64,000 nucleotides of DNA, taken from Mucilaginibacter sp. Bleaf8 (lineage in GTDB: Bacteria; Bacteroidota; Bacteroidia; Sphingobacteriales; Sphingobacteriaceae). Shown one piece after another: positions 44,761 through 53,633 of this stretch (position 1 is the first letter of the stretch; every line of letters starts with the position of its first letter). Position numbers and translations under genes: made by a program. Location of the stretch: NCBI RefSeq assembly GCF_018390515.1, contig NZ_JAHBBK010000003.1, positions 620,001 through 684,000 of the forward strand, given 5' to 3'. The notes below the pieces were generated by a model. That model worked only from the letters and a program-made list of their open reading frames with translations. It had not been told where the DNA came from and did no database searches.

Positions 44761-45039
44761 AGTTCGTTGTTCCGGATGTTTGGTTCCGAAATTAGCTTTT
44801 TGAAGCGGAATTTAAAATGTGGTTAAATAGGATGTGTTTTTTAAGTTTCCGTCATGCCGAACTTGTTTCGGCATCACACATGCTAAGCGTATAACATGCA
44901 TTGTTTCACCTGTCCTGAGAGATGCCGAAACGAGTTCGTCATGACGAGCGAAGTAATTTGAAGTAAGTCAATAATATAACATCCTCAATAAACATCGGCA
45001 CCCAACAAAAAAGCGAATAAATTGTAGAACAAAAGATAA
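44761..45039. other. Divergent intergenic region between pnuC and gmd
   Basis: About 280 bases without ORF. It contains the long imperfect inverted repeat at 44850-44946 and presumably the pnuC promoter; no riboswitch recognised. Confidence 0.55.
44850..44946. repeat. REP-like imperfect inverted repeat
   Basis: The 26-base arms 44850-44875 and 44921-44946 (CGTCATGCCGAACT... and ...AGTTCGTCATGACG) pair with two mismatches across a 45-base spacer. Sequences of this kind (GTCATGC-GAACTTGTTTC-GCATC) are common intergenic repeats in Bacteroidota; family membership here is from memory. Confidence 0.7.
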
Positions 45040-45047
45040 TACCTTTG
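45040..45047 (+). promoter_or_regulatory. Candidate -7 element of gmd
   Basis: TACCTTTG fits TAnnTTTG and lies 17 bases before the gmd ATG; no good TTTG box is spaced correctly upstream. Confidence 0.45.
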
Positions 45048-45064
45048 CTTCTGCAATTTATTCA

Positions 45065-46201
45065 ATGAAAAAAGCTTTAATCACAGGCATCACCGGTCAG
45101 GATGGTGCGTATCTGGCTGAGTTTTTATTAAACAAGGGTTACGAGGTGCATGGCCTTAAGCGGCGCTCATCGTTGTTTAATACCAGCCGGGTAGATCATT
45201 TATACCATGATCCGCATGAAGCCAATGTGATGTTCAGGCTGCATTACGGCGATCTGACAGATTCTGTCAATATCGTGCGCCTGGTGCAGGAAATTCAGCC
45301 GGATGAGATCTACAACCTGGGTGCAATGTCACACGTGAAGGTAAGCTTTGATACGCCTGAGTATACCGCTAATGCTGATGGTATTGGTACCCTGCGCCTG
45401 CTGGAAGCTATCCGCATACTGGGCTTAGAGCAGAAGACCCGCATCTACCAGGCATCCACTTCGGAACTATATGGTTTGGTGCAAGCTGTGCCACAATCCG
45501 AAACTACACCTTTTTACCCGCGCTCACCTTATGCGGTAGCCAAGCTATATGCTTACTGGATTACCGTAAACTACCGCGAAGCTTACGGCATGTATGCCTG
45601 CAACGGTATTTTGTTTAATCACGAAAGTCCTTTAAGAGGCGAAACTTTTGTTACCCGCAAAATCACCCGTGCGGTAGCCAAGATAGCAAAGGGCTTACAG
45701 GATAAGCTGTACTTAGGTAATCTGGACGCACAGCGCGACTGGGGCCATGCCAAAGATTACGTAGAGGCCATGTACCTGATATTGCAGCAGGAAACACCTG
45801 AAGATTTTGTGATAGCCACCGGCGTAACAACAAGGGTACGTGAGTTTGTTCGTTTGGCGTTTTTGGAAGTAGGTATCGAAGTAGAATTTAGTGGCAAAGG
45901 TGTACATGAGCGCGGGGTGGTAATTGATATAGATGTCGAGCGTATGGAACAGCTGGGTCTGGACCCTGATAAGCTAAAATTTGGCCAAACCGTAGTAAAG
46001 GTTAATCCGCGCTATTACCGGCCGACGGAGGTGGAGCTACTGATTGGCGACCCAACCAAAGCCCGCGAAAAGTTGGGTTGGCAATCTAAATATACTTTGG
46101 AAGCGTTAGTTACCGATATGGTGCAGGCCGATCTGGAATTAGCCAAGCGCGACCATTTTTTACAACAGCAGGGCTATCAAACACTGAGCGGTTTGGAGTA
46201 G
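45065..46201 (+). CDS. gmd: GDP-mannose 4,6-dehydratase
   Basis: First committed step from GDP-mannose to GDP-L-fucose and related deoxysugars. It shows the extended-SDR cofactor motif [14 protein letters not shown], the GMD signature [16 protein letters not shown], the catalytic Tyr-x3-Lys in [13 protein letters not shown] and [17 protein letters not shown]. 378 aa is the normal length. The GDP-fucose synthase (fcl) that usually follows is not in this window; a RemB-like outer-membrane protein comes next, 20 bases later. Confidence 0.96.
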   Translation: MKKALITGITGQDGAYLAEFLLNKGYEVHGLKRRSSLFNTSRVDHLYHDPHEANVMFRLHYGDLTDSVNIVRLVQEIQPDEIYNLGAMSHVKVSFDTPEYTANADGIGTLRLLEAIRILGLEQKTRIYQASTSELYGLVQAVPQSETTPFYPRSPYAVAKLYAYWITVNYREAYGMYACNGILFNHESPLRGETFVTRKITRAVAKIAKGLQDKLYLGNLDAQRDWGHAKDYVEAMYLILQQETPEDFVIATGVTTRVREFVRLAFLEVGIEVEFSGKGVHERGVVIDIDVERMEQLGLDPDKLKFGQTVVKVNPRYYRPTEVELLIGDPTKAREKLGWQSKYTLEALVTDMVQADLELAKRDHFLQQQGYQTLSGLE

Positions 46202-46221
46202 CACCTTTTAACTTTTAATCT

Positions 46222-47853
46222 ATGAAAAAACTTTTAACCAGCCTTTTATTTGTTCTGGGGCTTACTGCCGCTACCTATGCGCAGTCGCAGTACCAGCCTT
46301 ATTCATTCCAGTTTTATCAAAAGTTCAGCCACGATTTGTATTCCCCGCAAACGCGTGCACATACTTCTATCAAACCTTTTTTTGTAGATGATAGCTTGCT
46401 TGTGGACAGGTATGATTCGTTGATGAACTATGGTACCGGTAATGATGGCTTTGTGAAGCGTAGCTGGGTGCATCGCAAGCTATTCAATGAGCACCTGATT
46501 GATGTACGCAACAATGAGTATACCTTTTATGCCGACTTCCTGCCCGACCTGACTATCGGTCGTGACTTTTCGGGCAAGAACACTACCTGGTTAAATACAC
46601 GCGGCTTTCAGGTAGGTGGTACTATTGGCAACAAGTTCTCTTTTTATACCAGTGGCTTTGAAAATCAGGCGCGCTTTCCTAACTACTATGATACCTACAC
46701 CCAGCAGCAGGAAATGGTAAGCGGCCAGGGTAATCTTACCCTCAACTCGCTGAATAAGCGCACACGCGACTGGTCGTATGTAACCGCATTACTATCGTAC
46801 ACGCCGGTAAAATACCTGAATATCAGTTTGGGTATGGATAAAACCTTTATTGGCGATGGCTACCGCTCCATGTTACTGTCCGACTTTGCTGCGCCTTATC
46901 CCTTACTGCGCTTAACCGGTACGTTGGGCAATGTACGCTACATGGCCATGTGGACCTACATGAACGACCCTACAGCCAAGCGTTTTAACCCGGATGATTT
47001 CCGTAAAAAATGGGGTGCTTTCCAGTACCTGGATTGGAACGTATCGAACCGCGTATCGTTAGGCTTTTTCCAGTCGGTAACTTGGGCGGCGCAGAATGAG
47101 GACGGTTCGTCGCGCGGGTTTGATTTTAATTATATCAATCCTTTTATCTTCGTTCGTCCGCTTGAGTCGTCAGCCAACCGCTCGCCTGATAACGTAAACC
47201 TGGGCTTTACCGGTAAATACGAAATAAGCAATCAGATAACGGCCTATGCACAATTATCGCTGGACGAATTTGAGGCCAAAAACTTTTTTTCGAGCAATGG
47301 CAGCTGGCGTAATAAGTATGGCTGGCAGCTGGGTTTCCGTGGAGCCGATGTATTCAACGTACGGTCATTAAACTACCTGATTGAGTATAACAGCGCACGG
47401 CCATATACCTTTACCGAACGCAGCTCATCTATCATCAACTACGCTCATCAGCGCGAGCCTTTGGGGCACCCGTTCGGCGCCAACTTCCGCGAGGTGGTGG
47501 GCATTGTGAATTACAGCTACCAGCGTTTCGATTTTACCTTTCAGGGTAATTATGGCATGTATGGGTTAGATATGAATGGTTTAAACTACGGTAAAGATAT
47601 CTTTAAGCCTTATAGCACCATAATCAAGGAACTGGATAACCGGATTGGTCAGGGCTTGCGTACCAACCTGTATTACTTCGAGCCGAAGGTGGCCTTTTTG
47701 CTAAACCCTAAATACAACCTGCGTATTGAGCTGGGTGGTATATTTAGGGTTGAGAAAAACGATGTGTTCAATGATAAAACATCCATGATCAGCTTAGGTT
47801 TACGCAGCTCGTTCCGCAATGTTTATAATGATATTTCGAGACTGAGGTTATAA
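46222..47853 (+). CDS. RemB/Wzi-like outer-membrane beta-barrel protein (543 aa)
   Basis: A signal peptide (to about 20) is followed by a long series of amphipathic strands with aromatic girdles (FSFYTSGFENQARF, YLNISLGMDKTFIGDGYRSM, RVSLGFFQSVTW), a segment HQREPLGHPFGANFREV and a terminal strand in ISLGLRSSFRN. The organisation resembles the gliding-motility protein RemB and Wzi-type capsule-anchoring barrels. Coupling to gmd fits a role in surface polysaccharide. Name assignment is moderate. Confidence 0.72.
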   Translation: MKKLLTSLLFVLGLTAATYAQSQYQPYSFQFYQKFSHDLYSPQTRAHTSIKPFFVDDSLLVDRYDSLMNYGTGNDGFVKRSWVHRKLFNEHLIDVRNNEYTFYADFLPDLTIGRDFSGKNTTWLNTRGFQVGGTIGNKFSFYTSGFENQARFPNYYDTYTQQQEMVSGQGNLTLNSLNKRTRDWSYVTALLSYTPVKYLNISLGMDKTFIGDGYRSMLLSDFAAPYPLLRLTGTLGNVRYMAMWTYMNDPTAKRFNPDDFRKKWGAFQYLDWNVSNRVSLGFFQSVTWAAQNEDGSSRGFDFNYINPFIFVRPLESSANRSPDNVNLGFTGKYEISNQITAYAQLSLDEFEAKNFFSSNGSWRNKYGWQLGFRGADVFNVRSLNYLIEYNSARPYTFTERSSSIINYAHQREPLGHPFGANFREVVGIVNYSYQRFDFTFQGNYGMYGLDMNGLNYGKDIFKPYSTIIKELDNRIGQGLRTNLYYFEPKVAFLLNPKYNLRIELGGIFRVEKNDVFNDKTSMISLGLRSSFRNVYNDISRLRL

Positions 47854-47862
47854 CCCTTTAAC

Positions 47863-47902
47863 ACAATAGAGGCTGCTATGTATTTATAGCAGCCTCTATT
47901 GT
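47863..47902. terminator. Bidirectional terminator, 17-bp perfect stem
   Basis: ACAATAGAGGCTGCTAT / ATAGCAGCCTCTATTGT around a six-base loop, between convergent genes. Confidence 0.85.
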
Positions 47903-47904
47903 TA

Positions 47905-48240
47905 TTAGTTGATTATAAAGCCATAGGTCTCCTGAGCAGGGTCGTTATTGAAGTAAAAACTATAGGAACCGCCGGCACCTTCGCTGCCAGAACCGGTTAC
48001 AAACTTTAAACGCCCGTCACTGCCGCCTATCACATAAATGAGCTGGCTGTGATCATCCATTGAAGCATATGCCTCATATGTACCGGCGTAAGGCCCATAC
48101 AATACTTGAAAAGTGCTCACATAATACCCCTCTGGTACCATCTTTTTTACTGTTACATGTGCCTTGTTTAAGGGTGAGGTAAAAGAGCTGAAGGAGGCAG
48201 TGCATACTGCCAGTGTAAGGTAAAAGCAGATCTTCTTCAT
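47905..48240 (-). CDS. Small exported protein of unknown function (111 aa)
   Basis: It has a signal peptide (KKICFYLTLAVCTASFSSF) followed by a beta-rich mature part with several YxxY and glycine-rich stretches (YGPYAGTYEAYASMDDHS, GSGSEGAGGSYSFYF). I recognise no family. Transcribed alone between two strong terminators. Confidence 0.7.
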   Translation of the reverse strand: MKKICFYLTLAVCTASFSSFTSPLNKAHVTVKKMVPEGYYVSTFQVLYGPYAGTYEAYASMDDHSQLIYVIGGSDGRLKFVTGSGSEGAGGSYSFYFNNDPAQETYGFIIN

Positions 48241-48311
48241 GATAAATTGTTAAGTTATTTAAAATGAAGTTAATAAATTCTTTTGTTAAAAGCAATGTGA
48301 ATCATAAAACT

Positions 48312-48359
48312 CACTAACTAAAAAGCCAATCTAGAAATAGATTGGCTTTTTAGTTAGTG
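48312..48359 (-). terminator. Terminator of dxs, 22-bp perfect stem with GAAA loop
   Basis: Arms 48312-48333 and 48338-48359 are exact complements; the GAAA tetraloop on the plus strand reads TTTC on the minus. A T run sits inside the 3' arm. Confidence 0.88.
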
Positions 48360-48370
48360 GAATTTCATGT

Positions 48371-50305
48371 TTACGAAGCAATGATATGTTGCTTTTGCTG
48401 TACGCCCATGCTTTTTACCTGTTTGGCAATGCCGGCTGCATCATATCCGCATTCGGCCCAAAGCTCAGGTTGCTCGCCATGTTCAATAACAGCATCAGGG
48501 ATGCCTAAGCGCATTACCTCGGCCTGATACTTATGGTCGGCCATAAATTCCAGTACGGCGCTACCGGCTCCACCTTCCAGGCAGCCGTCTTCAACAGTAA
48601 TTACTTTGCTGTATTTGGTAAATACTTCATGCAATAATGCTTCGTCCAGTGGTTTCACAAAACGCAGGTCATAATGTGCAGGGTAGTATCCTTCGGTATT
48701 CAATTGTGCAGTAGCCTTAACCACCTCGTTACCAATAGCTCCTATTGATAGGATGGCAATTTCCTCACCATCGCATATCTTACGGCCTTTGCCTACGGTG
48801 ATGGCGCGGAACGGGCGGCGCCAGTCAACCATTACACCGTTACCGCGTGGGTAACGAATTACAAATGGTCCGGCATTTTCCAGCTGTGCAGTATACATCA
48901 GGTTGCGTAACTCCTCCTCGTTCATCGGTGCTGATACCACCAGGTTAGGGATGCAGCGCATATAAGCCAAATCATAAGCGCCGTGGTGGGTTGGGCCGTC
49001 GGCACCGGCTAAACCGGCACGGTCAAGGCACAACACAACGTTAAGCTTTTGAATGGCTACATCATGCACTACCTGATCAAAAGCCCGCTGCATAAAGCTG
49101 GAATAGATGTTACAGAACGGCACCAAACCCTGCGATGCCAAACCTGCCGAAAACGTAACGGCATGTTGTTCGGCAATACCAACGTCAAAAGCACGCTCAG
49201 GCATGGCTTTCATCATCAGGTTAAGCGAACTGCCCGATGGCATAGCCGGTGTAATGCCCATGATTTTAGGGTTTTGTTCGGCCAGTTCTATCATAGTATG
49301 CCCAAACACATCCTGAAACTTAGGTGGCTGGGGCTTTTCGTAATGGGTCTTTTTAATTTCGCCGGTAATCTTGTCGAACAAGCCGGGCGCATGCCATTTG
49401 GTCTGGTCTTTTTCGGCCAGGGCATAGCCTTTACCTTTTACAGTAACGCAATGCAGTAACTTAGGGCCCGGTATATCACGCAAATCGCGCAACACTTTCA
49501 CCAGGTGCTTTACATCATGGCCATCGGTAGGTCCAAAGTATCTGAATTTCAGCGCTTCGAACAGATTGCTTTGTTTCAGTAAAGTACCCTTGATGCTTTT
49601 TTCTATCTTCTTGGCATACTTCAAGGCATCAGGTCCAACGCTCGATAGCTTGGATAAAACATACCCAATATCGGCCCTGAAAGTATTGTAGGGTTTCGAA
49701 GTGGTAATATCGGTTAAATACTCCTTCAGCGCGCCTACGTTCGGGTCGATTGACATGCAGTTGTCGTTCAGGATCACCAGCAGGTTGCTGTTGGCAATAC
49801 CCGCATGGTTAAGCGCCTCAAAAGCCATACCTGCGGTCATGGCACCATCGCCAATTACAGCTACGTGCTGGCGGTCTTTTTCGCCTTTGTAGTGCGATGC
49901 CACGGCCATACCCAGCGCTGCCGAGATGGAGGTAGAGGAGTGGCCTACCCCAAAGGTGTCGTACTCGCTTTCAGAACGTTTAGGAAAACCGCTGATGCCG
50001 CCATACACCCGGTTGGTGTGAAAATTATCGCGGCGGCCTGTTAATATTTTATGGCCGTAAGCTTGGTGACCTACGTCCCATACCAGTTGATCATAAGGGG
50101 TATTTAGCACATATTGCAGGGCAACGGTCAGTTCAACCACGCCCAAGCTTGCCGCAAAGTGCCCGCCGTTTACCGATACTACATCAATAATATACTGACG
50201 TAGTTCCTGGCATATCTGCTCTAAATCATCTTCGCTAAACTGCTTTAAATCAGATGGCGAATTGATTCTTTTTAATAAATCACCGGCCGGTACTTGCATT
50301 GACAT
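48371..50305 (-). CDS. dxs: 1-deoxy-D-xylulose-5-phosphate synthase
   Basis: First enzyme of the MEP isoprenoid pathway: condenses pyruvate and glyceraldehyde-3-phosphate with thiamine diphosphate. It shows the ThDP motif GDGAMTAGMAFEALNHAG to LVILNDN, the central transketolase domain (GIAEQHAVTFSAGLA, DRAGLAGADGPTHHG) and the C-terminal domain. 644 aa is normal. ATG 50305 is used; 50299 is an alternative. It stands alone, with a strong terminator. Confidence 0.96.
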   Translation of the reverse strand: MSMQVPAGDLLKRINSPSDLKQFSEDDLEQICQELRQYIIDVVSVNGGHFAASLGVVELTVALQYVLNTPYDQLVWDVGHQAYGHKILTGRRDNFHTNRVYGGISGFPKRSESEYDTFGVGHSSTSISAALGMAVASHYKGEKDRQHVAVIGDGAMTAGMAFEALNHAGIANSNLLVILNDNCMSIDPNVGALKEYLTDITTSKPYNTFRADIGYVLSKLSSVGPDALKYAKKIEKSIKGTLLKQSNLFEALKFRYFGPTDGHDVKHLVKVLRDLRDIPGPKLLHCVTVKGKGYALAEKDQTKWHAPGLFDKITGEIKKTHYEKPQPPKFQDVFGHTMIELAEQNPKIMGITPAMPSGSSLNLMMKAMPERAFDVGIAEQHAVTFSAGLASQGLVPFCNIYSSFMQRAFDQVVHDVAIQKLNVVLCLDRAGLAGADGPTHHGAYDLAYMRCIPNLVVSAPMNEEELRNLMYTAQLENAGPFVIRYPRGNGVMVDWRRPFRAITVGKGRKICDGEEIAILSIGAIGNEVVKATAQLNTEGYYPAHYDLRFVKPLDEALLHEVFTKYSKVITVEDGCLEGGAGSAVLEFMADHKYQAEVMRLGIPDAVIEHGEQPELWAECGYDAAGIAKQVKSMGVQQKQHIIAS

Positions 50306-50494
50306 TCGTTTCGGATAAATGAACTTACAAAGTAAGCTATTTTTGTTGGTAAATTGATTGACAAATTATAGCGCGCTGTTGTTTTCGCAAAGCGCTAAAT
50401 TATTTAAACGCCATATAGCATCTCAAAGCAAGCTTTTGTATTGCTGCTAATATAATAATATAGTAATATCGCACCTGCAAATTGCACCCCTGAT

Positions 50495-51490
50495 ATGTAC
50501 TTGATTAAACCTTATCTGCAAGCAGTTAAACTGTCTCTTTTATGCCTGTTCGTTCTTTTAATGCAGAGCTGTAGCACTGGCCCCGGTGTTTGGAAAAATG
50601 ATGAAATAAGCAGCAGTAAGCGCGAAGATTTTCACGAGATGAATAAAGAATTGCTGGAGGCGCTTAAAGCAGGAAACCCGCAATTGCTGGAAAATATCAT
50701 GTCGCATGAATTGCTCGAAGATCATTCCCTGAACCGCGAAGCGCACCTGATAAGCCTGCGCATGAAAAATGATAACTACCATATGCTGAATGAATACTAT
50801 ATGGTGCATGACCGCCGCGGGGCACATTCGGCCGGGGGCCACATAGGCAGCGATAAGTATACGCTTGAATACGATGCGGTAACTAAGGAAATGTATATGG
50901 CCTTTTTTTTACCCGAAAAAGCACAGGAAAAAATGATGATAACGGCCGTGTACTGTAAATATGAATATGGTTGGAAACTGTATTCGGTAAACATGGGCCG
51001 CTATGCGCAAAATGGTAAAAATATGCCCGAGCTATTGCGCCAGGCCGGGCAAAAGCTGGGCCGGCACTATCTGGTTGATGCGATAAACCTGAGCACGATG
51101 GCTGGCGAGTGTGCCGGGCCGAACAGCATGTGGCATTATGCCAATGAGCAGCTGGTGGGTATGATATGGAATAAGGCTACCAGCGAGGCCAGTAAAGAGT
51201 TTGTATATCCTTATATCATTAAGCAGGTACCTACCCATCCGCGCATTATCCGCATTATGAACAGGATTGAGCCCGAGGGGACGTTCCCGGTCATCTATTA
51301 CCAGTCGGCTGTAAAAGTTACCGATACTGCCGCTATCAGGCGCGAGAACCAGGCTATACAGAAAGTAATCGGTTTGGCTATACCGGGTATGGATAAGGAT
51401 AAAAAGTATATTTACTATACAGCTTATAATGAAATGCCCAATTACAAAAAGGAGGTTAACAGCATGGATATGGTGCAAAAGCTGCAATAA
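50495..51490 (+). CDS. Lipoprotein of unknown function (331 aa)
   Basis: The N-terminal hydrophobic segment ends in the lipobox LLMQSC (Cys26), so it should be acylated and anchored to a membrane. The mature protein alternates charged helices and beta strands (EDFHEMNKELLEALKAGNPQ, KYTLEYDAVTKEMYMAFFLP) and has no motif I can name. It lies between dxs (divergent) and scpA, with which it is not obviously cotranscribed. Confidence 0.78.
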   Translation: MYLIKPYLQAVKLSLLCLFVLLMQSCSTGPGVWKNDEISSSKREDFHEMNKELLEALKAGNPQLLENIMSHELLEDHSLNREAHLISLRMKNDNYHMLNEYYMVHDRRGAHSAGGHIGSDKYTLEYDAVTKEMYMAFFLPEKAQEKMMITAVYCKYEYGWKLYSVNMGRYAQNGKNMPELLRQAGQKLGRHYLVDAINLSTMAGECAGPNSMWHYANEQLVGMIWNKATSEASKEFVYPYIIKQVPTHPRIIRIMNRIEPEGTFPVIYYQSAVKVTDTAAIRRENQAIQKVIGLAIPGMDKDKKYIYYTAYNEMPNYKKEVNSMDMVQKLQ

Positions 51491-51550
51491 AATGTAGTTA
51501 TTTTACTAGAGTAAACGGGGCTTTGCAGCCGCAATCCGCTAAGTAATCCC

Positions 51551-51558
51551 TATCTTTG
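51551..51558 (+). promoter_or_regulatory. Candidate -7 element of scpA, nearly leaderless
   Basis: TATCTTTG matches TAnnTTTG and ends 8 bases before the scpA ATG. A TTTG lies at 51522, 25 bases further up, somewhat far. Confidence 0.45.
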
Positions 51559-51566
51559 AGCCGGTT

Positions 51567-52316
51567 ATGGCTGCAGATAGTTTCGAAATCAGGTTGCCGC
51601 AGTTTGAAGGCCCGTTTGATTTGCTGCTCTTCTTTATTGAACGGGATGAGCTGGATATCCACGAGGTGTCCATATCCCGCATCACCGACGATTTTCTGGC
51701 CTACATACACCAGATGAACAGCCTCAACATGGAGCTGGCCAGTGAGTTTATATTTGTGGCCGCTACCCTGATGCGCATTAAGGCTAAAATGCTGCTGCCC
51801 CGCTTTGAGGCCGAAAGTGGCGAAACGGAGGCCGACTCTAAAGAAGACCTGATCCGTAAACTGATCGAATACAAAAAGTTCAAGGATATTTGCGAACAGC
51901 TGCGCCCGCTGGAAGATGAACGCTTTAAACAGGAGCGCCGCGGCAACATTGCCGATGAGCTTTCGCAGATAGAAGCCGTTGCCCTGCCGGGCGAGGAACT
52001 GGCCGAAATAAGCTTGTACCGGTTAATGCAGGTATACGAACGGGTACACCGCCGTTTTCTTAACCGTACCGAAGAGGTAAAGCATACCGTTGTACAATAC
52101 CCTTATACCATCGAACAGCAAAAAAAAGTGATAGATGACCTGTTGCGCATTAACGGCCGTATGGACTTTAAGGCCATCAGCCAAAATTCAGAAAACCGGG
52201 TGCATTTCATCTATAGCTTTTTGGCCATGCTGGAGATGCTGCAGCAGGAATTAATAGATATACAATTAGGATTGGGCTACAATAATTTTTGGATTGCGCC
52301 GAAAACAGCCCATTGA
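51567..52316 (+). CDS. scpA: Segregation and condensation protein A
   Basis: Kleisin subunit of the SMC-ScpAB condensin. The N-terminal FEGPFDLLLFFIERDELDIHEV is the SMC-neck-binding helix; the middle is charged, and the C-terminal winged helix (MDFKAISQNSENRVHFIYSF...LEMLQQ) contacts the SMC head. 249 aa is typical. glyA follows within 31 bases on the same strand. Confidence 0.95.
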   Translation: MAADSFEIRLPQFEGPFDLLLFFIERDELDIHEVSISRITDDFLAYIHQMNSLNMELASEFIFVAATLMRIKAKMLLPRFEAESGETEADSKEDLIRKLIEYKKFKDICEQLRPLEDERFKQERRGNIADELSQIEAVALPGEELAEISLYRLMQVYERVHRRFLNRTEEVKHTVVQYPYTIEQQKKVIDDLLRINGRMDFKAISQNSENRVHFIYSFLAMLEMLQQELIDIQLGLGYNNFWIAPKTAH

Positions 52317-52347
52317 TTTTGACTAACTTAGGCGCTTGTAAAACATC

Positions 52348-53619
52348 ATGAAAAAAGATAAACTGATTTTTAAGCTACTGGACGACGAGCAACAAAGACA
52401 GGAAGAGGGCCTGGAACTGATTGCATCCGAAAATTTTGTAAGCAAACAGGTAATGGAAGCGGCTGGTTCTGCTGCTACCAATAAATATGCCGAAGGCTTG
52501 CCGGGTAAACGCTACTATGGTGGTTGCCAGGTTGTTGACGAAATTGAAACCATTGCTATTGAGCGTGCCAAGCAACTGTTTAATGCAGAGTGGGTAAACG
52601 TACAACCGCACTCGGGCGCACAGGCTAATGCTGCAGTAATGCTGGCCGTTTTACAGCCCGGCGATAAAATTTTAGGTTTCGATTTGTCGCACGGTGGTCA
52701 CTTAACACACGGTTCACCGGTAAACTTTTCAGGTAAACTGTATCAGCCATTATTTTATGGTGTAAAAAAAGAAACAGGTCGTATTGATTACGAGCAACTG
52801 CGCGCTACTGCCCTGCAAGAAAAACCGAAGCTGATTATCTGCGGTGCATCGGCTTATTCACGCGATTGGGATTATGCTTTCATTCGCCAGGTGGCCGATG
52901 AGATTGGTGCATTGGTGCTTGCTGATATTTCGCACCCGGCCGGCTTAATTGCCCGCGGTTTATTAACCGATCCGCTGCCGCACTGTCATATTGTAACTAC
53001 CACCACCCACAAAACCCTGCGTGGCCCACGTGGCGGTATGATTATGCTGGGTAAAGATTTTGAGAACCCATGGGGTTTGAAAACGCCTAAAGGCGAAATT
53101 AAAAAAATGTCGGCCCTGTTGGATGCTGCCGTATTTCCTGGTACACAAGGCGGCCCGTTAGAGCACATCATTGCAGCTAAAGCCGTTGCCTTTTTTGAGG
53201 CCCTTAGCGATGATTATATGAAATATGTATTGCAGGTAAAACTGAATGCACAAGCTATTTCAAAAGCATTGGTGGCCCGCGGTTACGAAATCGTATCAGG
53301 CGGAACCGACAATCACCTGATCTTGATCGATCTTCGCAATAAGAACATTTCTGGTAAAGCTGCCGAAAATGCTTTAGTACAGGCCGATATCACCGTAAAT
53401 AAAAATATGGTGCCGTTTGATGACAAATCGCCGTTTGTAACTTCGGGTATCCGTATCGGTACTGCCGCTATTACCACCCGTGGCATGAAAGAGAAGCAAA
53501 TGGAACAGGTTGCCGAACTGATTGATGCTGTAATAAATGATCCTGAAAACGAACAAAATATAAAGAAGGTACGTAAAAGTGTACATGCTTTAGCGGAGAA
53601 GTTTCCGTTATACAGCTAA
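52348..53619 (+). CDS. glyA: Serine hydroxymethyltransferase
   Basis: A PLP enzyme interconverting serine and glycine with tetrahydrofolate. It shows the cofactor-binding Lys222 in [14 protein letters not shown], the N-terminal [10 protein letters not shown] and [20 protein letters not shown], and SHPAGLIA. 423 aa is normal. It sits between scpA and the second hybrid kinase, with gaps of 31 and 14 bases. Confidence 0.97.
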   Translation: MKKDKLIFKLLDDEQQRQEEGLELIASENFVSKQVMEAAGSAATNKYAEGLPGKRYYGGCQVVDEIETIAIERAKQLFNAEWVNVQPHSGAQANAAVMLAVLQPGDKILGFDLSHGGHLTHGSPVNFSGKLYQPLFYGVKKETGRIDYEQLRATALQEKPKLIICGASAYSRDWDYAFIRQVADEIGALVLADISHPAGLIARGLLTDPLPHCHIVTTTTHKTLRGPRGGMIMLGKDFENPWGLKTPKGEIKKMSALLDAAVFPGTQGGPLEHIIAAKAVAFFEALSDDYMKYVLQVKLNAQAISKALVARGYEIVSGGTDNHLILIDLRNKNISGKAAENALVQADITVNKNMVPFDDKSPFVTSGIRIGTAAITTRGMKEKQMEQVAELIDAVINDPENEQNIKKVRKSVHALAEKFPLYS

Positions 53620-53633
53620 AGTAACTTTTAAAT

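Noticed and set aside
44761..45064. Possible TPP riboswitch upstream of pnuC
   Set aside because: No THI-box-like CTGAGA/ACCTGATC arrangement in the right orientation; a CTGAGA at 44915 is on the plus strand inside the inverted repeat, and the NadR partner argues for nicotinamide riboside.
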